Shown here piece by piece: positions 11,299 to 23,200 of a DNA stretch of 64,000 nucleotides. Where the stretch lies: assembly GCA_013397865.1 (NCBI GenBank), contig VZTI01002788.1, forward strand, positions 264,539 through 328,538, given 5' to 3'. The notes under the pieces were generated by a model that did no database searches, had not been told where the DNA came from, and saw only the letters and a list, made by a program, of their open reading frames with translations. The position numbers and the translations under genes were made by a program. How positions within the stretch are numbered: the first letter of the stretch is position 1; every line of letters starts with the position of its first letter. This stretch comes from Struthidea cinerea (lineage: Eukaryota; Chordata; Aves; Passeriformes; Corcoracidae).

Positions 11299-11837
11299 TG
11301 AAAGAACAACTCTGCTTGGATTTCTTAAAGGATAAATAAACTCTATTAAATAGCAAGCCCACTGCTTTTATCAGAACCACAGCCATGCAGTAACTTTAAG
11401 ATAATACATTATTTCTTGACATTTGCCACTGCTTTTTTACTCTGCAATTTGAGCTGTTTGGCGAATGGTTCATGTATTTTTGATTCTTTTTATCACTTAT
11501 GTTTTAGATGAAGAAGAGGCAGATGGCAGGATCCGTCATTCACAATGTCTTTGAAGAACCTTGCTAGCACGTATACCAGAAGATAGTATCCAAATTACAC
11601 ATCAGGGGAGTGGAAGAGTGGAGAGCATTTGTGGGGGAGCAATGAGGTGAGAAATCTGCCATCATTATGCAAGATTACTACATATCTAATACTGGAATGT
11701 GTCTAATTCTCCAAACTTGTCCACCCTTAGTCTTTTTTGGACTCTTCTTAACTAACCTCCAGGGTTTAGTTTGGATTTAAGTCATACTAAACATAATTCC
11801 TATCTTCCTTTCTGGAATTGGCTCACATTTTGCAAAA
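11296..11837. other. Single-copy stretch, no gene seen
   Basis: AT-rich with no recognised motif. It separates the (AT)n tract from the truncated LTR. Confidence 0.4.
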
Positions 11838-12049
11838 TGTATCCTTTCCCAACTCCTTGTGCACCCTGAACCTCCTTGTTGGTGGGGCTGTGAGAGAAGC
11901 AGAAAAGGCCTTGGCTCTGTGCAAGCCCTGCTCGGCAATAACAAAAACATCCCTCTATTATCATCACAGTTTCCAGCACAAATCCAAAACACAGCCCCAT
12001 ACCATCTCCTATGGAGAAAGTTTCCTCTGCCCCAGCCAAAACCAGCACG
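11838..12049 (-). mobile_element. Truncated endogenous-retrovirus LTR (5' part)
   Basis: On the minus strand this is the first 210 bases or so of an avian endogenous-retrovirus LTR, starting at the end with accagcacg (position 12049). It shares blocks with the fuller LTR at 31737-32328, including a 34-base exact match (11897-11930 versus 32176-32209) and caaatccaaaacac. The rest of the LTR, including the TATA-like box and poly(A) signal, is missing. No gag, pol or env frame flanks it. The open frames on both strands at 11777-12120 are readings through this LTR, not genes. Confidence 0.85.
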
Positions 12050-12592
12050 TTGCATCATCACTCATGGAATGTAAGAAAATTTTGAGTGATGAACGAATAC
12101 TGACACCAATGATGAATTAAGTACAATTATGCCAGGTATCCCTTGTTGAGTCTAAGTATCTATATGGCAAGGATTTCCATAATTTTGACCAGCTTTCTCT
12201 TTACAAACCGTCGTAATGACTATTTACAAGAACGCACCTGCCAGAATAATATCTCATCTCTGTCACAGCTCATGTTGCTGCCCTGTCTTTGTTGTGGTTT
12301 TCCCTACAAATAGTTGTGCTTTATCTTTCCAAAACTTGTGTGTCAAAGAGCCAAGGGCATGATTGGAAGAACGTGCATTCATAGTGACTCCCATGGAGTC
12401 CTCGTCCTGGGCTTCCCAACAAGTGGGGAAAACCTAAGGATTGTTCCCCGCACCCAATCATTCCACACGAACAGCAGAGCTGACAGCCCTGCATGCATCA
12501 GGCCCTCCATGTCGTAATAAGGCCTGACAGTTTTAGAACAGTGTTCATTTCTGCTGGCTAAATACGTCAGGAACCTAAAAGGAAATTGTCAC

Positions 12593-12628
<36 letters not shown>

Positions 12629-13114
12629 AAAACAAATAAAAAAAAAAAAAAGGATTAAAAAAAATAAACTGGTTGAACTGACAATGCTGGACAGATTGAA
12701 AATCAGGGCAAGGGACAGACAGAGAACAGAACAAAAACAGGCCGTGGGTAAATGAGACTGATACAACTCCCATTAAGGTTAATTGGATACTAGTCCATGT
12801 TGTGTTTATCTTACTTAGTCCAAAGTCAAACTATTCTGCAGGAAAGGTTTACCCTGAGGAAAATCAAAGCCAGAAGACCAATTGTCCCCATTCACAATCT
12901 AAAGTTTGAGAGTCCGTTTATCACGGATAACTCTTTGTGCATACTCATGCCTTCATGAATTAATGCAGGTCTACATATGAAAATCAATGTTTCTTACACA
13001 TATAAACACCACAGATCTGAATCAATCTCTCGAAGCCAAAGAGGGTTAAATATTTAAACAAGCTATGTATTGAAATGCATTTTTAATGCCGTGAAGTCAT
13101 TCTGATGAAAGATT
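12050..13114. other. Single-copy stretch with A-rich tract
   Basis: The part at 12340-12520 is somewhat GC-richer with a 67-codon plus frame (12314-12517) of no recognisable function. It is followed 75 bases later by the poly(A) tract at 12594. From 12660 to 13114 I see only AT-rich unique sequence. Confidence 0.4.
12594..12625. repeat. Poly(A) tract, 32 A
   Basis: Uninterrupted run of 32 A, followed after a short spacer by a second, 13-base A run near 12639-12651. No AATAAA lies in the 40 bases upstream, so a transcript end is less likely here than at 5.3 or 6.4 kb. Confidence 0.97.
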
Positions 13115-13640
13115 ACTCAAGAGCCTTCATTACCGAGTTTAGAGAGTAATGTGGTATTATTGGAACAGATGGCGCAGCTGTGTGCAGCCTCAGCCCCCGC
13201 CCAGCCCCCCCGGGGTAAATCCAAGTGCCACTCCTGTGCAAAGTCATCTGTTGTCAGCCAATGGATGAATGGATGGATGGCTGCATCCAGCTCCCACATC
13301 CGTGCATGACAGCCAGGATGGCTAAAGTCTTTAAGAATAGGCTCCTTAAAGAGAATTGCAGCTTCTGTGATCTCTTGTTTCCTACACGCAGCGTAAGGTG
13401 GGGAGGGGAAGAGGGAAGCAGCGCCCCGAGCACTGAGTATGAACTTGTTGTGCTGCTCTGTGACTTAATTGCTAGGATTATGTGGTATCATTATGTCAAC
13501 TGCAATTGTCTCTGTTAATTTCAAGCTGGCGTCTCCCCCGCCCCCACCCCCTACCCCCGTCTTGCCTTTCTTTCTTCCCTCCCCCTTGCTGAGTGAGTGA
13601 GTGTGGGTGTTGTGAGAGTGGCAAAGAGAGGGAAGAACCA
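13115..13640. promoter_or_regulatory. Candidate regulatory island, GC- and CpG-richer
   Basis: This 500-base block stands out from its AT-rich surroundings. It has about a dozen CpGs, a GC-rich core (cagcccccgcccagccccc, near 13190), two abutting E-boxes in cagatggcgcagctgtg (from about 13167), and homeobox-type TAAT/ATTA sites in the 13465-13520 part. It also has a C-run cluster at 13535-13558 and a gagtgagtgagtgtg run near 13590. Frames on both strands (60-97 codons) show no domain. An enhancer, a promoter of an unannotated non-coding RNA or a conserved non-coding element would all fit. Only motif density and composition support this. Confidence 0.35.
13535..13558 (-). other. Predicted G-quadruplex / i-motif site
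   Basis: Four runs of five C separated by 1, 1 and 2 bases (C5-G-C5-A-C5-TA-C5) on the plus strand, so the minus strand has four G5 runs with very short loops. This is close to an ideal intramolecular G-quadruplex, with an i-motif possible on the C strand. It lies inside the GC-richer island at 13115-13640. Confidence 0.85.
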
Positions 13641-15400
13641 ACCGGACACAATTTGATGGTTATTAATTAAAAAAGACAAAGGAAGAAACAGGCAAGTGTG
13701 AAGTAAGGGTCTGTGCTGTGGCAGTCCATGAAAGAGTTAGCTGCATGGCTATTAACACAGTCACAGCTGTGGGGAAAAGGAGCCCTGCACCTCAAGAGGT
13801 ACTTCTGAAGCTTTTCCTTGCATTGAGTTTTCTGTTGGATACAGGTACAAAGAATATCAGTCTATGACAGAGGCCCTGGCTTCCAGATTTACACAACAAG
13901 ATCAGATGCAGCACATTCCCTTTAGTCTATATTTGCAATACTACATACAAAGAGTGTGCACAAAGCCTCAGAATGCCTCTTTCCTGATTTTGTGCTGATG
14001 TAATTTAAATGGTTTCTATGGAAAAAATATCTAGTTTATTTGTGCATCTCTTTATCCGGCTAGTGAATAATCTAAGTTTTCTTAAAGGTTTCTTAAGCTG
14101 CTCAATAACATTTGGCTATGCTGCATGATATTTTGGAACAGAAGCTAGAATCCAGATTAAAGGAGAGGTATTTTTGGGCAGCATCTGCTGGAGAATCATC
14201 AGCTTAGCAGACTCCATCAGAGAATACCCATGTAGATTTAAGCACTTCTGTGAGCTGAAGTACTTGCCTGTGTGTTGAATACCCAGGATAGATTTGACTT
14301 GTTAAATTTCAATTCCAGAAACAATAAATAAAGTTGCAAAACATTTAGTGATGCTCATTATGTTCTGTGTTTCCTCCAGAAGCCTCCTTTCTGATCTCAA
14401 AAATCTCTCTCTCCTTCGTTCAACAGTCTTTCTCTTGGACAGGTGATCCTCTTTCTGAGTCCAAGTGAGTTTTTTTCTGGGTAAAAGTCACAAAGATGGA
14501 ATTCAATATTCCTGGGAAGATCACATAAATGGCTTGTAAAATAACATTAGCTCTTCCTTACCACTACTACAGAAGATTCATTTCACATGTGTTATGACTG
14601 CATTTACTTCTTCCATAGCCATGTGGATGCTTCGAAGTCAAGCCGTAATCAAGTAAGACAAGGAAATCTTTCTCTTCCTTTGGACTTTACCAAATAAGCA
14701 AATTCCTGCCTTTTTGCAAAGGTTTTTTTTTTTTTTTAAATCCTTCATCATGCAATCTCTGATCCCGTGTAATGAGTATAACTTTAGTTTCTGAGGTCAG
14801 CTCTCTTTTTGGATGGTAAGTAGTGGCTTTTCTGCTTTTGCATTCCCTATTAATTGTGAGTTACTTCGAAATTTCTTCTCCTTGCAAATGACTCGAAACA
14901 TAATTATCAAATGAAGCAGCAAACACAAAAACAATCCTTGCTCTGTTAAAATTCTTAAACTAAGATTTCCATATTATCAGACAAGTAAATAAAGCATCAA
15001 ATGAGGTCCACAGAGAGGATAATACATTAGAATAGGGAAAAGGATTTGCCTAATTTAAATTCTTTTCTTGTCTAAGTGGTTGTAAATACTACCAGATTTA
15101 GGAATCCAATATAGGTATACTTATACCAGCAGCGTGGGTTGCTATATGAAAAGTAACATGGATATTTCTGATAAGTACCTAAAAATTACCCTCAAATTTT
15201 TAGGTAGTGTCTTTTAATTTTTTTTCTTCTCCAAAGAAAGTTATGTTAACTCATCTCTCATTTGGAGCAAGCTAAGAATATATGAGCAGTTACTTGGCTC
15301 AACTGACAAGCAATAACTCCTCAAACTGCCGCAGTTCTATTGATCCCTAAACATTACTAGATGGCAGTGATTTTTAGGCAGGTAGAGTTTTAAGTGGGGA
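13641..15400. other. AT-rich single-copy stretch, no gene seen
   Basis: No long frame and no repeat family. A 15-base T run occurs at 14723-14737. Confidence 0.45.
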
Positions 15401-15434
15401 TTTATAAATTATAAATTTATAAATTATAAATTTA
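15401..15434. repeat. 15-bp tandem repeat, self-complementary
   Basis: The unit tttataaattataaa is repeated about 2.3 times. Each unit is nearly its own reverse complement, so the array can fold into alternative hairpins or a cruciform. Confidence 0.9.
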
Positions 15435-18400
15435 TGAAAGGGCACAGAGGTGGCAATGTAGATTTTGATATTCAGGATTCTGCAGCTGTTAATATTTGAT
15501 CTCAGGAAGAATAGAAAATAGAAATTATTTATCTAAGGAATTTTTCAAACTCTTCAGAATGTGGGAATCTGCAAACTGGATTAGACAAAAGAGCTGTCTA
15601 GTCCTACCCTGGTCAAAACCTAGCAGCTTCTGTTCTGGTAAGTTTTCAGCCCTGTGCTGGGAGTTGCCCAAAGTGATGCAAACATGAGAAACATTGCAGG
15701 TAAATTCAAAATAAGAACCTTTACAGAAGTGTATTTTAACTTCTCCACTTGTTTTATTTAGTTTTAAATCAATGACATTTCCTAGAAATCAAAAGGCTAT
15801 AAAGTAAGTTAAAGAAAATGAAAGGATTCAAGCTAAGATACAGAACTCAGTGCAAATGATCATCAGACATTTTAATGACCTTAAGAATTGCTGCAATTTG
15901 TGTTAAACTGAACTGCCAGACAGGCATGGAAACCAGCTCAGAAAGTTCTGCTTTCCTAGAAGAACTATCTATTAAAGGGTAAGATACCTCTCTAAATGGA
16001 TGCTTGATGTGAGTTGAAACATCTTTAAAAAGCCAAGCAGCTCTCTACCATGAATTACATGTTTTACCCTCTAACACACTGTTAGTTTTTTGTATTAATC
16101 CTGCATATTCTCATCAAAACAAATAAGCACAAAAGACCACGGCTCCATGGCTTGCTGGATAAAGTTTTGCACAGTAGCTGACTGGCTCTGAGCCAAATCT
16201 GACCCTAAAGCTCCCCAATGCAGTGGCTTGATCCTAGAAAATTACATATTAACTTGGTTACTGCAGTGTGTTAATGTGTTTACACAGATTCCCTACCTGC
16301 GGTGGTTTATGTCTTTTAAGTTTTGAGCAGGGGTTCTGCCCATGAAAACCTACCCCCACATTTATAGAACTGCTTCAAACCACCCTTAATTTCCAGAAGT
16401 GCTCTCTTCAGTTTTCCATTTTATTTATTTCGCTTCCATTCCATTTACAGGGCTTAAAGCAATAGTATAAAGAAGCTGGCAAGCAGAAAACCTTTTTGGC
16501 TGGAAAGGTAATGCAATTCTGTTCAGTTATTTTACCAGGAGTAGAGGATGATTAGCACTAATTACAGCTTGTGACACTGAGAGAAATTTGGAGTAAAAAT
16601 GCAAAATGCCCTTTAAAAATAACTATTGCAGTAATAATGTGATATGCCTGGTAGCAAACAAACAAAAAAGGCTTTCCATTTGCTGGATTGGATCTTTTGT
16701 TTAGTTTTATTTCATATTGCACTTGAACTTCATGGAAACTGTTTCATATTTGACAGCGTTCTGTCAGCAGAATATTCACTTTTTTCTTTTTCCCATTTTG
16801 TTCCTACTTTCAGAAGGAATTGGACAGCATTAGGCAGACAGCAGAGAAAACCACAAAAAGTTCTAAACCTTGTGACCATTTATATTTATCTATTTAAGAA
16901 AGAACCAAAAGAAAACAAGCTAATTTCCTGTTTAGTAAGAGAGATAGTCAGACATGTATCTGCTCCCCCGACATCACGGTGCTTTACAATAAGATACCTT
17001 ATTGTATTACCTCTATGATATTGGCAGTATTCTCCTAAACTGAAAACTATTTGACCTGCAGTTAGAGGAGCAGACACCAGCCTTTAAAACAGCCACGGCA
17101 TCCCTGCCCACGATATGGGCATCTGAGCACCTACAGGGGTGCAGTAGAGTTAACTCTGAGTCCAAAATCGCTCCAGATGTGCTAGAAGAGAAGTTCTGAC
17201 CGCACTCCCAAAAATTCTGTGAACAGCAGCCATCAAGGACAGGAACTTGAACTTCAGTAAGACAGAGCTCTTAAACAGGAGGTGCCCTAATGGACTGAAG
17301 CTGAAGCTGTGCTTCTCTGTGGAGTGAACAGAACTGTCTCACAAAAGTTAGTAATTTCTCATTCAGAAGGATATTTATAGTTAAAATTCATACACTTTGA
17401 AATCAGTGCTTTAGAAACACATGAATAATTTTTTCTAATATGCCATTAAGACTTTTTAAAACACTGTGATCAGATCAGGTGTCTTCATTTCATTGGAAGC
17501 TGATGACAAAACTCATCCTTTCCCATGCACCGTCAACTTGATTCATATTAAAATTTCAATCTTTTCACCAGCTATGTGTTTTTTCTTACTATAGCCTCTC
17601 CCCTATCTCACTTTCTTTCCTTCTTTGCTCCTGTAATAGAATATCAGCTATTCAAGGCTGTTTTATTTTTTTTTTCTCCTAATCAATGATTCTCAGGTGC
17701 CAGGACCCTGAAGCAATACTTTTAGTACATGGGGCAAACAGATGTTTTTGCAAGGGAGGCGTTGAGTAATTCCAAGAAAACATTCCTGCAGGTGAAACTG
17801 AAAAGTGTCACTTGTGCTAGAAAGAGAATATCTACAGCAGTGACTCTCAGCCTTGGAGAACTGGAGTGCCACTTCATTACTGAATAGACCCACATGTTAA
17901 TTATCCTTCTATTGAATTATGCTGTTACTCATTTTTGAGTTACTATCAGAAAACATTGTATGGTGATTTAAAAACTTGTTAGGTCCAGGAAAAAAATCTG
18001 TAGCAGGAAAAATAAGAACATGATGGGTTAACCCTGGGTATTTTTTCAGCATGTGCAGTCAGTCAACATCATTATATTTTGCAGTTTGAATTTCCAAGCC
18101 CTTCACTTCCTTTTGTTAGAAGACCTCTTCAATCTCCTTTTAAGTCATTGGAAAGTTCCTGCTGATATGCACAAATTTTGGAACAGACACTAAAAGAGTT
18201 AAAAGAGCATAAAAGATTGTGAACCTTAGTCTGAATATTTAATCACTGTTTTGTTTTTAGCCCAATGATTTTCCTCATGCTGTGTCAGATAAATGCCTTT
18301 CTTGCTTTTTTTCCTAAGGCACTGCTGCTTTCATGGCCATGCTGTCTTGCATGATACTGACTGGGTTCATGTCTCATATCACTGAAACCCTCTGGACAAT

Positions 18401-19320
18401 TTCAATCAAATCTGATAGAAAATGCAGAAGTCTGAGGGATAATCCAGATCCTACCAATGCCATGAGGAGAGACAAGAAGTATTTTTTTTTTCTCATTAGT
18501 TACTGAAAGAAGGACATAATATGAATTCACTCCCTGTAAATCTGAGAGACAAGGAAGGAGGAGCCGATACCATTAGACATGAAACAAAAACCAGAACTTC
18601 ATTTCAACATTACCCCTCCTCTAATACCCATAAACATATTTATGGGATAGAAAATCATACACAGCTGACCATCCATCAAACTTCTGCTCACAGAACATGT
18701 TTTTTGTGCACCAATTTGCACAAAAGATACTTTTGACCACCCATCATAAAAAAGAAATATAAATGTAGTAGATGAGACAGTTCTTATGGGTCAGATGGTG
18801 GAAGCAATTTTTGTTTGGACTGAACATGAAAGGCCTACCAAGTCTGTTACATAGCCCGAAGAGAGGAAAAATAAGTCAGTGTGAAAGGTCTGCTGGTCTT
18901 TCCTACTGGAGAGAAGCAAGGTCAGGAGGTAGAGAAGTGCCTCTAATGGGTTTGGGCCTGCCACTGAGATCAAATTCACCTCATGAGCTTTTGGTATTAA
19001 ATTGAGATATACTGACGAGGATACAGTTTCTTATAGAGAGAATAAAAGAGTTCGCCTAAAAGGTAAAGGTGTATTTTCTCTTCTTTTGTGGGAGAAGTGT
19101 TCCACTCAGGGCAGCTAGCAGTATCCCTTGGGACAGAAGGGTGGTGCAGTCCATGGGTTGAAGTAAAGGAACTGTGAAGATTTCCAGATTGACCTTAATT
19201 CCCTGTTCTAACCACACAGAGATTTTAAGACAGTTAGTATGTTACAATTCACAGGATATAACAGTGAAACAATGAGGGATTATCAGTGGGATCTTGTCTA
19301 ATGAGCCCTATGAAGATTAA
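15435..19320. other. AT-rich single-copy stretch, no gene seen
   Basis: The longest frame is 16644-17018 plus (124 codons, starting MPGSKQTKKAF). It has no recognisable domain, is rich in Phe/Leu/Ile as expected from AT-rich DNA, and has no promoter or splice support. Nothing else is identified in about 3.9 kb. Confidence 0.45.
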
Positions 19321-19321
19321 A

Positions 19322-19370
19322 AATTAATTGTACTTTTTAATAGTAATTGTAATTGTTTTGTAATTGTACT
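19322..19370. promoter_or_regulatory. Cluster of TAATTG homeobox-type sites
   Basis: TAATTG occurs four times within about 45 bases (from 19325, 19344, 19350 and 19361), three of them as taattgta. Antennapedia-class and related homeodomains bind TAATTG-type cores. The run could also be a decayed low-complexity repeat. Confidence 0.3.
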
Positions 19371-20834
19371 GATGTGATCATTCTGTACCTGAGCTAAAGC
19401 CCACTAAAGATCACTGGTACTGAGCTGCGTGGACATAACAGACCTGATCGCCACAGTACCAGATACTCTCGTGTCACATTCCAGTGCCTGATGCATGCAT
19501 TCAGATACAGTCTCAAGAAGAGCTCTGAAACCAGGTGGGAACATCATAGTATGAGTGGAAAACACACGCAGTAGGAAGTGCATAGGAAGGAAGCACAAAT
19601 AACAGAGCACTGCAAATTTTTTGAACAGCTGAATACTACTTCTATAGATGAAACATAAATTAAAAAAAAAAAAAATAGCATAAGTCCTAGTCTAAAAAGC
19701 TTAAAGTAGTCTGATCTAACTTCAAGTACCAAAATGAAATACGCCCAGGTGTAATCACCTCAGTTTTCCCCAGTAGCTGGAGGAGAAATACAGAGACTTA
19801 ACAAGAATGGTTAAGGTGGATGGAAAACATGTTTGCTCAACATTCAGCATCTGGATTTCATATATCTGCTAAATAAGATGATGAGCCTTCTTTTAACAAA
19901 CTTCTTCTCTTTCTAAGGACATTTAAAGCAGGATTCATCTCAGTTAACGCCTAAGTGTTGTTTTAGCCAAAGCCTATTGACTCAGCTCCCTTTGCAGCCA
20001 GTGTGGTCAGAAAAAGACTCTCAACCACTGTGATGCAGTCCTTTTCTGAATCAATCATTCTAACAGTTGAGTTTCCCTGCTCCCTAATAATAGCTTTAAT
20101 TCCTAATTTCTCTAAGTACAGTTTTATATCCCATAATGTATAATGAGTGTCAGTAGATATACGTACATTCAGATACATACAGATATACATATTTATGCGT
20201 GTGGGCTGTTCACTTGTCAGTTGATCAGTTTTCCTTTTTTTTTCATACTCTACATTAAGAAAACATACTCAAGCATGATGTTCTTTCTCAAAAGCACGCT
20301 TGTTTTAAGGTGATGTCTCAATTTCATTTAATTTTGAGATTTAGCATATTTTAAAGATAACTTGTTTACTTTATAGTGCTCTTATTTCTTGAAAAAACAT
20401 ATTTCTGAGATCAGATTGAATCCTTGGAAGTTTAAATATTAGATGATCAGAATTATCATCATCAGTGTTCTCTTATACTTTACAAAAAGGCATCAAATTA
20501 CTGTAGGTCTATATTCATAAACCAATTTTATTTGATATTAGTTATATTACCTTCCTTTAATTCCATTTTAATTAAATCTCATATTAGCTATTTTATTGTT
20601 TGCCTTAGGTTAACTTTAAACTGACAGAAGGACATTTATCAGGAACATCCCATTTTCCTTTCTAAATGTTTCTGTACTTTGAATTTTTCCAGATCTTTGG
20701 TGATTTTTCTGTGCCACAAGACTTCCTGTTATCCATTACACTCTAGACAAAACTGCACCCAGCTTTTTTGAGACTCTTGAAAACTGAGATTTTGGGGTTT
20801 GTCTTCCTTCTTTACTTTCTCTATAATTAGTTTT
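19371..20834. other. AT-rich single-copy stretch, no gene seen
   Basis: Short frames only. A 13-base A run lies near 19663. The part at 20560-20834 may be a further, unrecognisably decayed extension of the LINE fragment that follows. Confidence 0.4.
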
Positions 20835-21165
20835 TGAAAGCAAAGTATTTCAGTTCCATCACCCGTGACCTGTAAACAACTTCTAACTTTTCTTCAACTA
20901 CAGGACAGAAAGACACTGATTGCTAGGCATTAGTCAATTAAAACTTTTTTTTTTCTTAAAGATAGGTTGTCATTCTTCGTTCTCTCTTGTCCACTGTGTT
21001 CATATATAAAAGGTTACATAAACTTATTTTGATATTCCAGTCATGTAACTCTTCACACCAGGTTTCAGTAATACAAACTAGGTCAAATTTATGCTCATAA
21101 ATGAGCAATTCCAATTCCCTGTGTTTATTATCCAGGCTCCAAGCAGTGGTGTACAGGCAATTAAA
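20835..21165 (-). mobile_element. Ancient CR1-type LINE, ORF2 endonuclease fragment
   Basis: Minus-strand translation of 21046-21162 is open for about 38 codons and keeps the N-terminal landmarks of CR1 ORF2: CLYTTAWSLDNK (family CLYTNARSxGNK), a RELELL segment, then FDLVCITETW. ITETW (21058-21072) carries the conserved Glu of the apurinic-type endonuclease. Next comes a WCEELHDW block matching the family's WWDDSHDW, after which frameshifts and stops break the frame. Nucleotide similarity fades toward 20835. It contains the start of ORF2, unlike the other, 3'-end CR1 copies here, and looks much older than they do. Confidence 0.65.
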
Positions 21166-21756
21166 TAATTTCTTCTCCTCATGTCCTTCAGTGTCTTGAT
21201 TAATTTGGTTCGCAATATTCTGATTTTGTTCTAAGCGAGTACATGTTTGCTCATGTTTTTCACCCCTTTTCTTTCTCAGTTTAACACCTGTCTGACTACA
21301 ATTATTGAAACTTATTTCTTTGTACTAATTAAGTTTTAATCAGAATAAACCAATTGGCCAAAACTAAAACTTTATAGGATTATGTGCACGTTTCAATTAA
21401 ACTCTCATCTGAAACGACTTTCATTTCCAGGATAATTTCTGATCAGAAGAACAAGTCTAGGGTAGCCACTAGATGGGACATATATATACTTTTGAATACA
21501 ATTTCCTATGAGATTACTTTAATCTGCAGGAATTTCTTTTTTTTTTTTCCTAAGTAATCAACTTTCAGTCTTTCTTATCATGGGTTTTCCAGCTGGTATG
21601 TTTGCTTGCACATGTATTTAGTTCTGCACGTACAAATTAAGTAATGATTTAAAGGGTGGTTCGATATGCTATGTGATATAAGGAAAATATTTGAGCCAAT
21701 ATAATTTTGTTGGGTTTTTTTGGCAGACGTCACTCATGGCCTTACCTCATCTAAAT

Positions 21757-21774
21757 ACACACACACACACACAC
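21757..21774. repeat. (AC)9 microsatellite
   Basis: About nine AC units on the plus strand. Confidence 0.95.
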
Positions 21775-23162
21775 ATAAGAAATTTTAAGCAAAATATGGC
21801 ATAGAGATTTTTTTTTTTTTTTTAATGAGCATTTAGTCTTATGGGGAAATGATTTTGCCCTTTGGTCTTTTCTAGCCAGCTTGCTTGTCCAGCAGTTTTT
21901 TTATTTGGTAGTTTCTGAAAGAGAAGTCATCCAAAGTTTAAGAGCTTTGATTTAACACAGAATACACTCAAAATTGGTTCACAAAGTATTTCAAATTTAA
22001 GAGGAACATACTTTCACTGTTTTTCACTTTTCATGTTGTATCTTGTATGTGTTCTGTCTTTACAGACAGAAGGGATTTCTAAGAAGATTAGATGGGTAGT
22101 CTTCTGTTGTAGCCTTCTTTTGAGATCCCTAAAGTCTTTTACACACACTGCAATTAAGAATATACACCATCACTGAAAAGACCTTTTGAATGATAACATT
22201 AGAATTTTCCTCAAGCTTTATCCATGGCTCTAGTGCCTTGGCCTTGGAACTCTTCAGGGTATCTTACCCTTTGCATTTCAGAAAACACATTGAAAAATTA
22301 AGCACATTAAAACAGATTAAAAAATCCACATAGATAAAAATATCTCACAGCCTTTGTCTGACTCATTCAGATGGACACCTTGTTTCCTTGGGACTAGTGT
22401 AGCATCATTACTGACAACTGTACATTATATTTGCTTATTTCCAGTTTATTGTTGAACTGTGTCTTTAGACTGTTTTCTTGATTTTCCATATTGAAGATCT
22501 ACGGAGAAATGTATTTTTCTTTTTAACAGGATATCTGCCCACAAATCCATCTCTAGCCATAAGGAATTGTTACTCAGTGTGTTGTTTATGCTGGCCACTA
22601 GCTGCCCATCTCCCACTCCAATGTTTTCCTTGTCCTCTGTTGTTTTTTTTTTTTTTTTTCCTTAAATGTTTTTTCCTTCCTAAAAACAGACAGTAGTCCT
22701 GGCTTGCCCAAGAATTTTTTCACTTTATGATTTTTGATCAAAGAGATCTGTTTTTTACTCTTCTAGTGTAAAATCTCTTTGTTTTGAACATAGTTCAAGT
22801 GCCAAAGCTCTTCACGCTTTTGAGAAGAAATGAATAAGTAACTTCACTGCTCAACTAATATCTCACCACAAGGCAACATAATATTGTGTATAACACCGAA
22901 CTGAAAAATAAAAAAAAAATCATAATCTTTTGGAGAATATACTGCTGATTCCTCATAGATTCCCTTCACAACTGGTTTATCCAGTTACAGTCAGTCCTTG
23001 GCTCTACCCTTTTATAAAGAGTAGAGAATTAATAAATGGTTTATAGCATCAGAAGTGAAGCTGGAACCCAACATTCTGAAAAAAACCACCTCTTCCACAT
23101 GCCTCCCTCCATTTCAAATCATGACAACATGCATATAAAATATCCTGAACTGAGAAGAAATC

Positions 23163-23200
23163 ATAACCAATATAGGTATTGGTTATAGTTATAACCAATA
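23163..23200. repeat. Hairpin of ATAACCAATA units
   Basis: ataaccaata (23163-23172), a 4-base loop, its exact reverse complement tattggttat (23177-23186), then a third copy in direct orientation (23191-23200). Each unit contains a CCAAT-type core on one strand. A stem of 10 perfect pairs is possible. Confidence 0.9.

Noticed and set aside
11777..12120. Four overlapping frames of 71-100 codons
   Set aside because: They are readings through the truncated LTR, with no retroviral protein similarity.
12567..12773. Phe-rich minus frames
   Set aside because: Artefact of the A32 and A13 tracts.
16644..17018. 124-codon frame as a small gene
   Set aside because: No domain, no promoter or splice support, composition as expected of AT-rich DNA.
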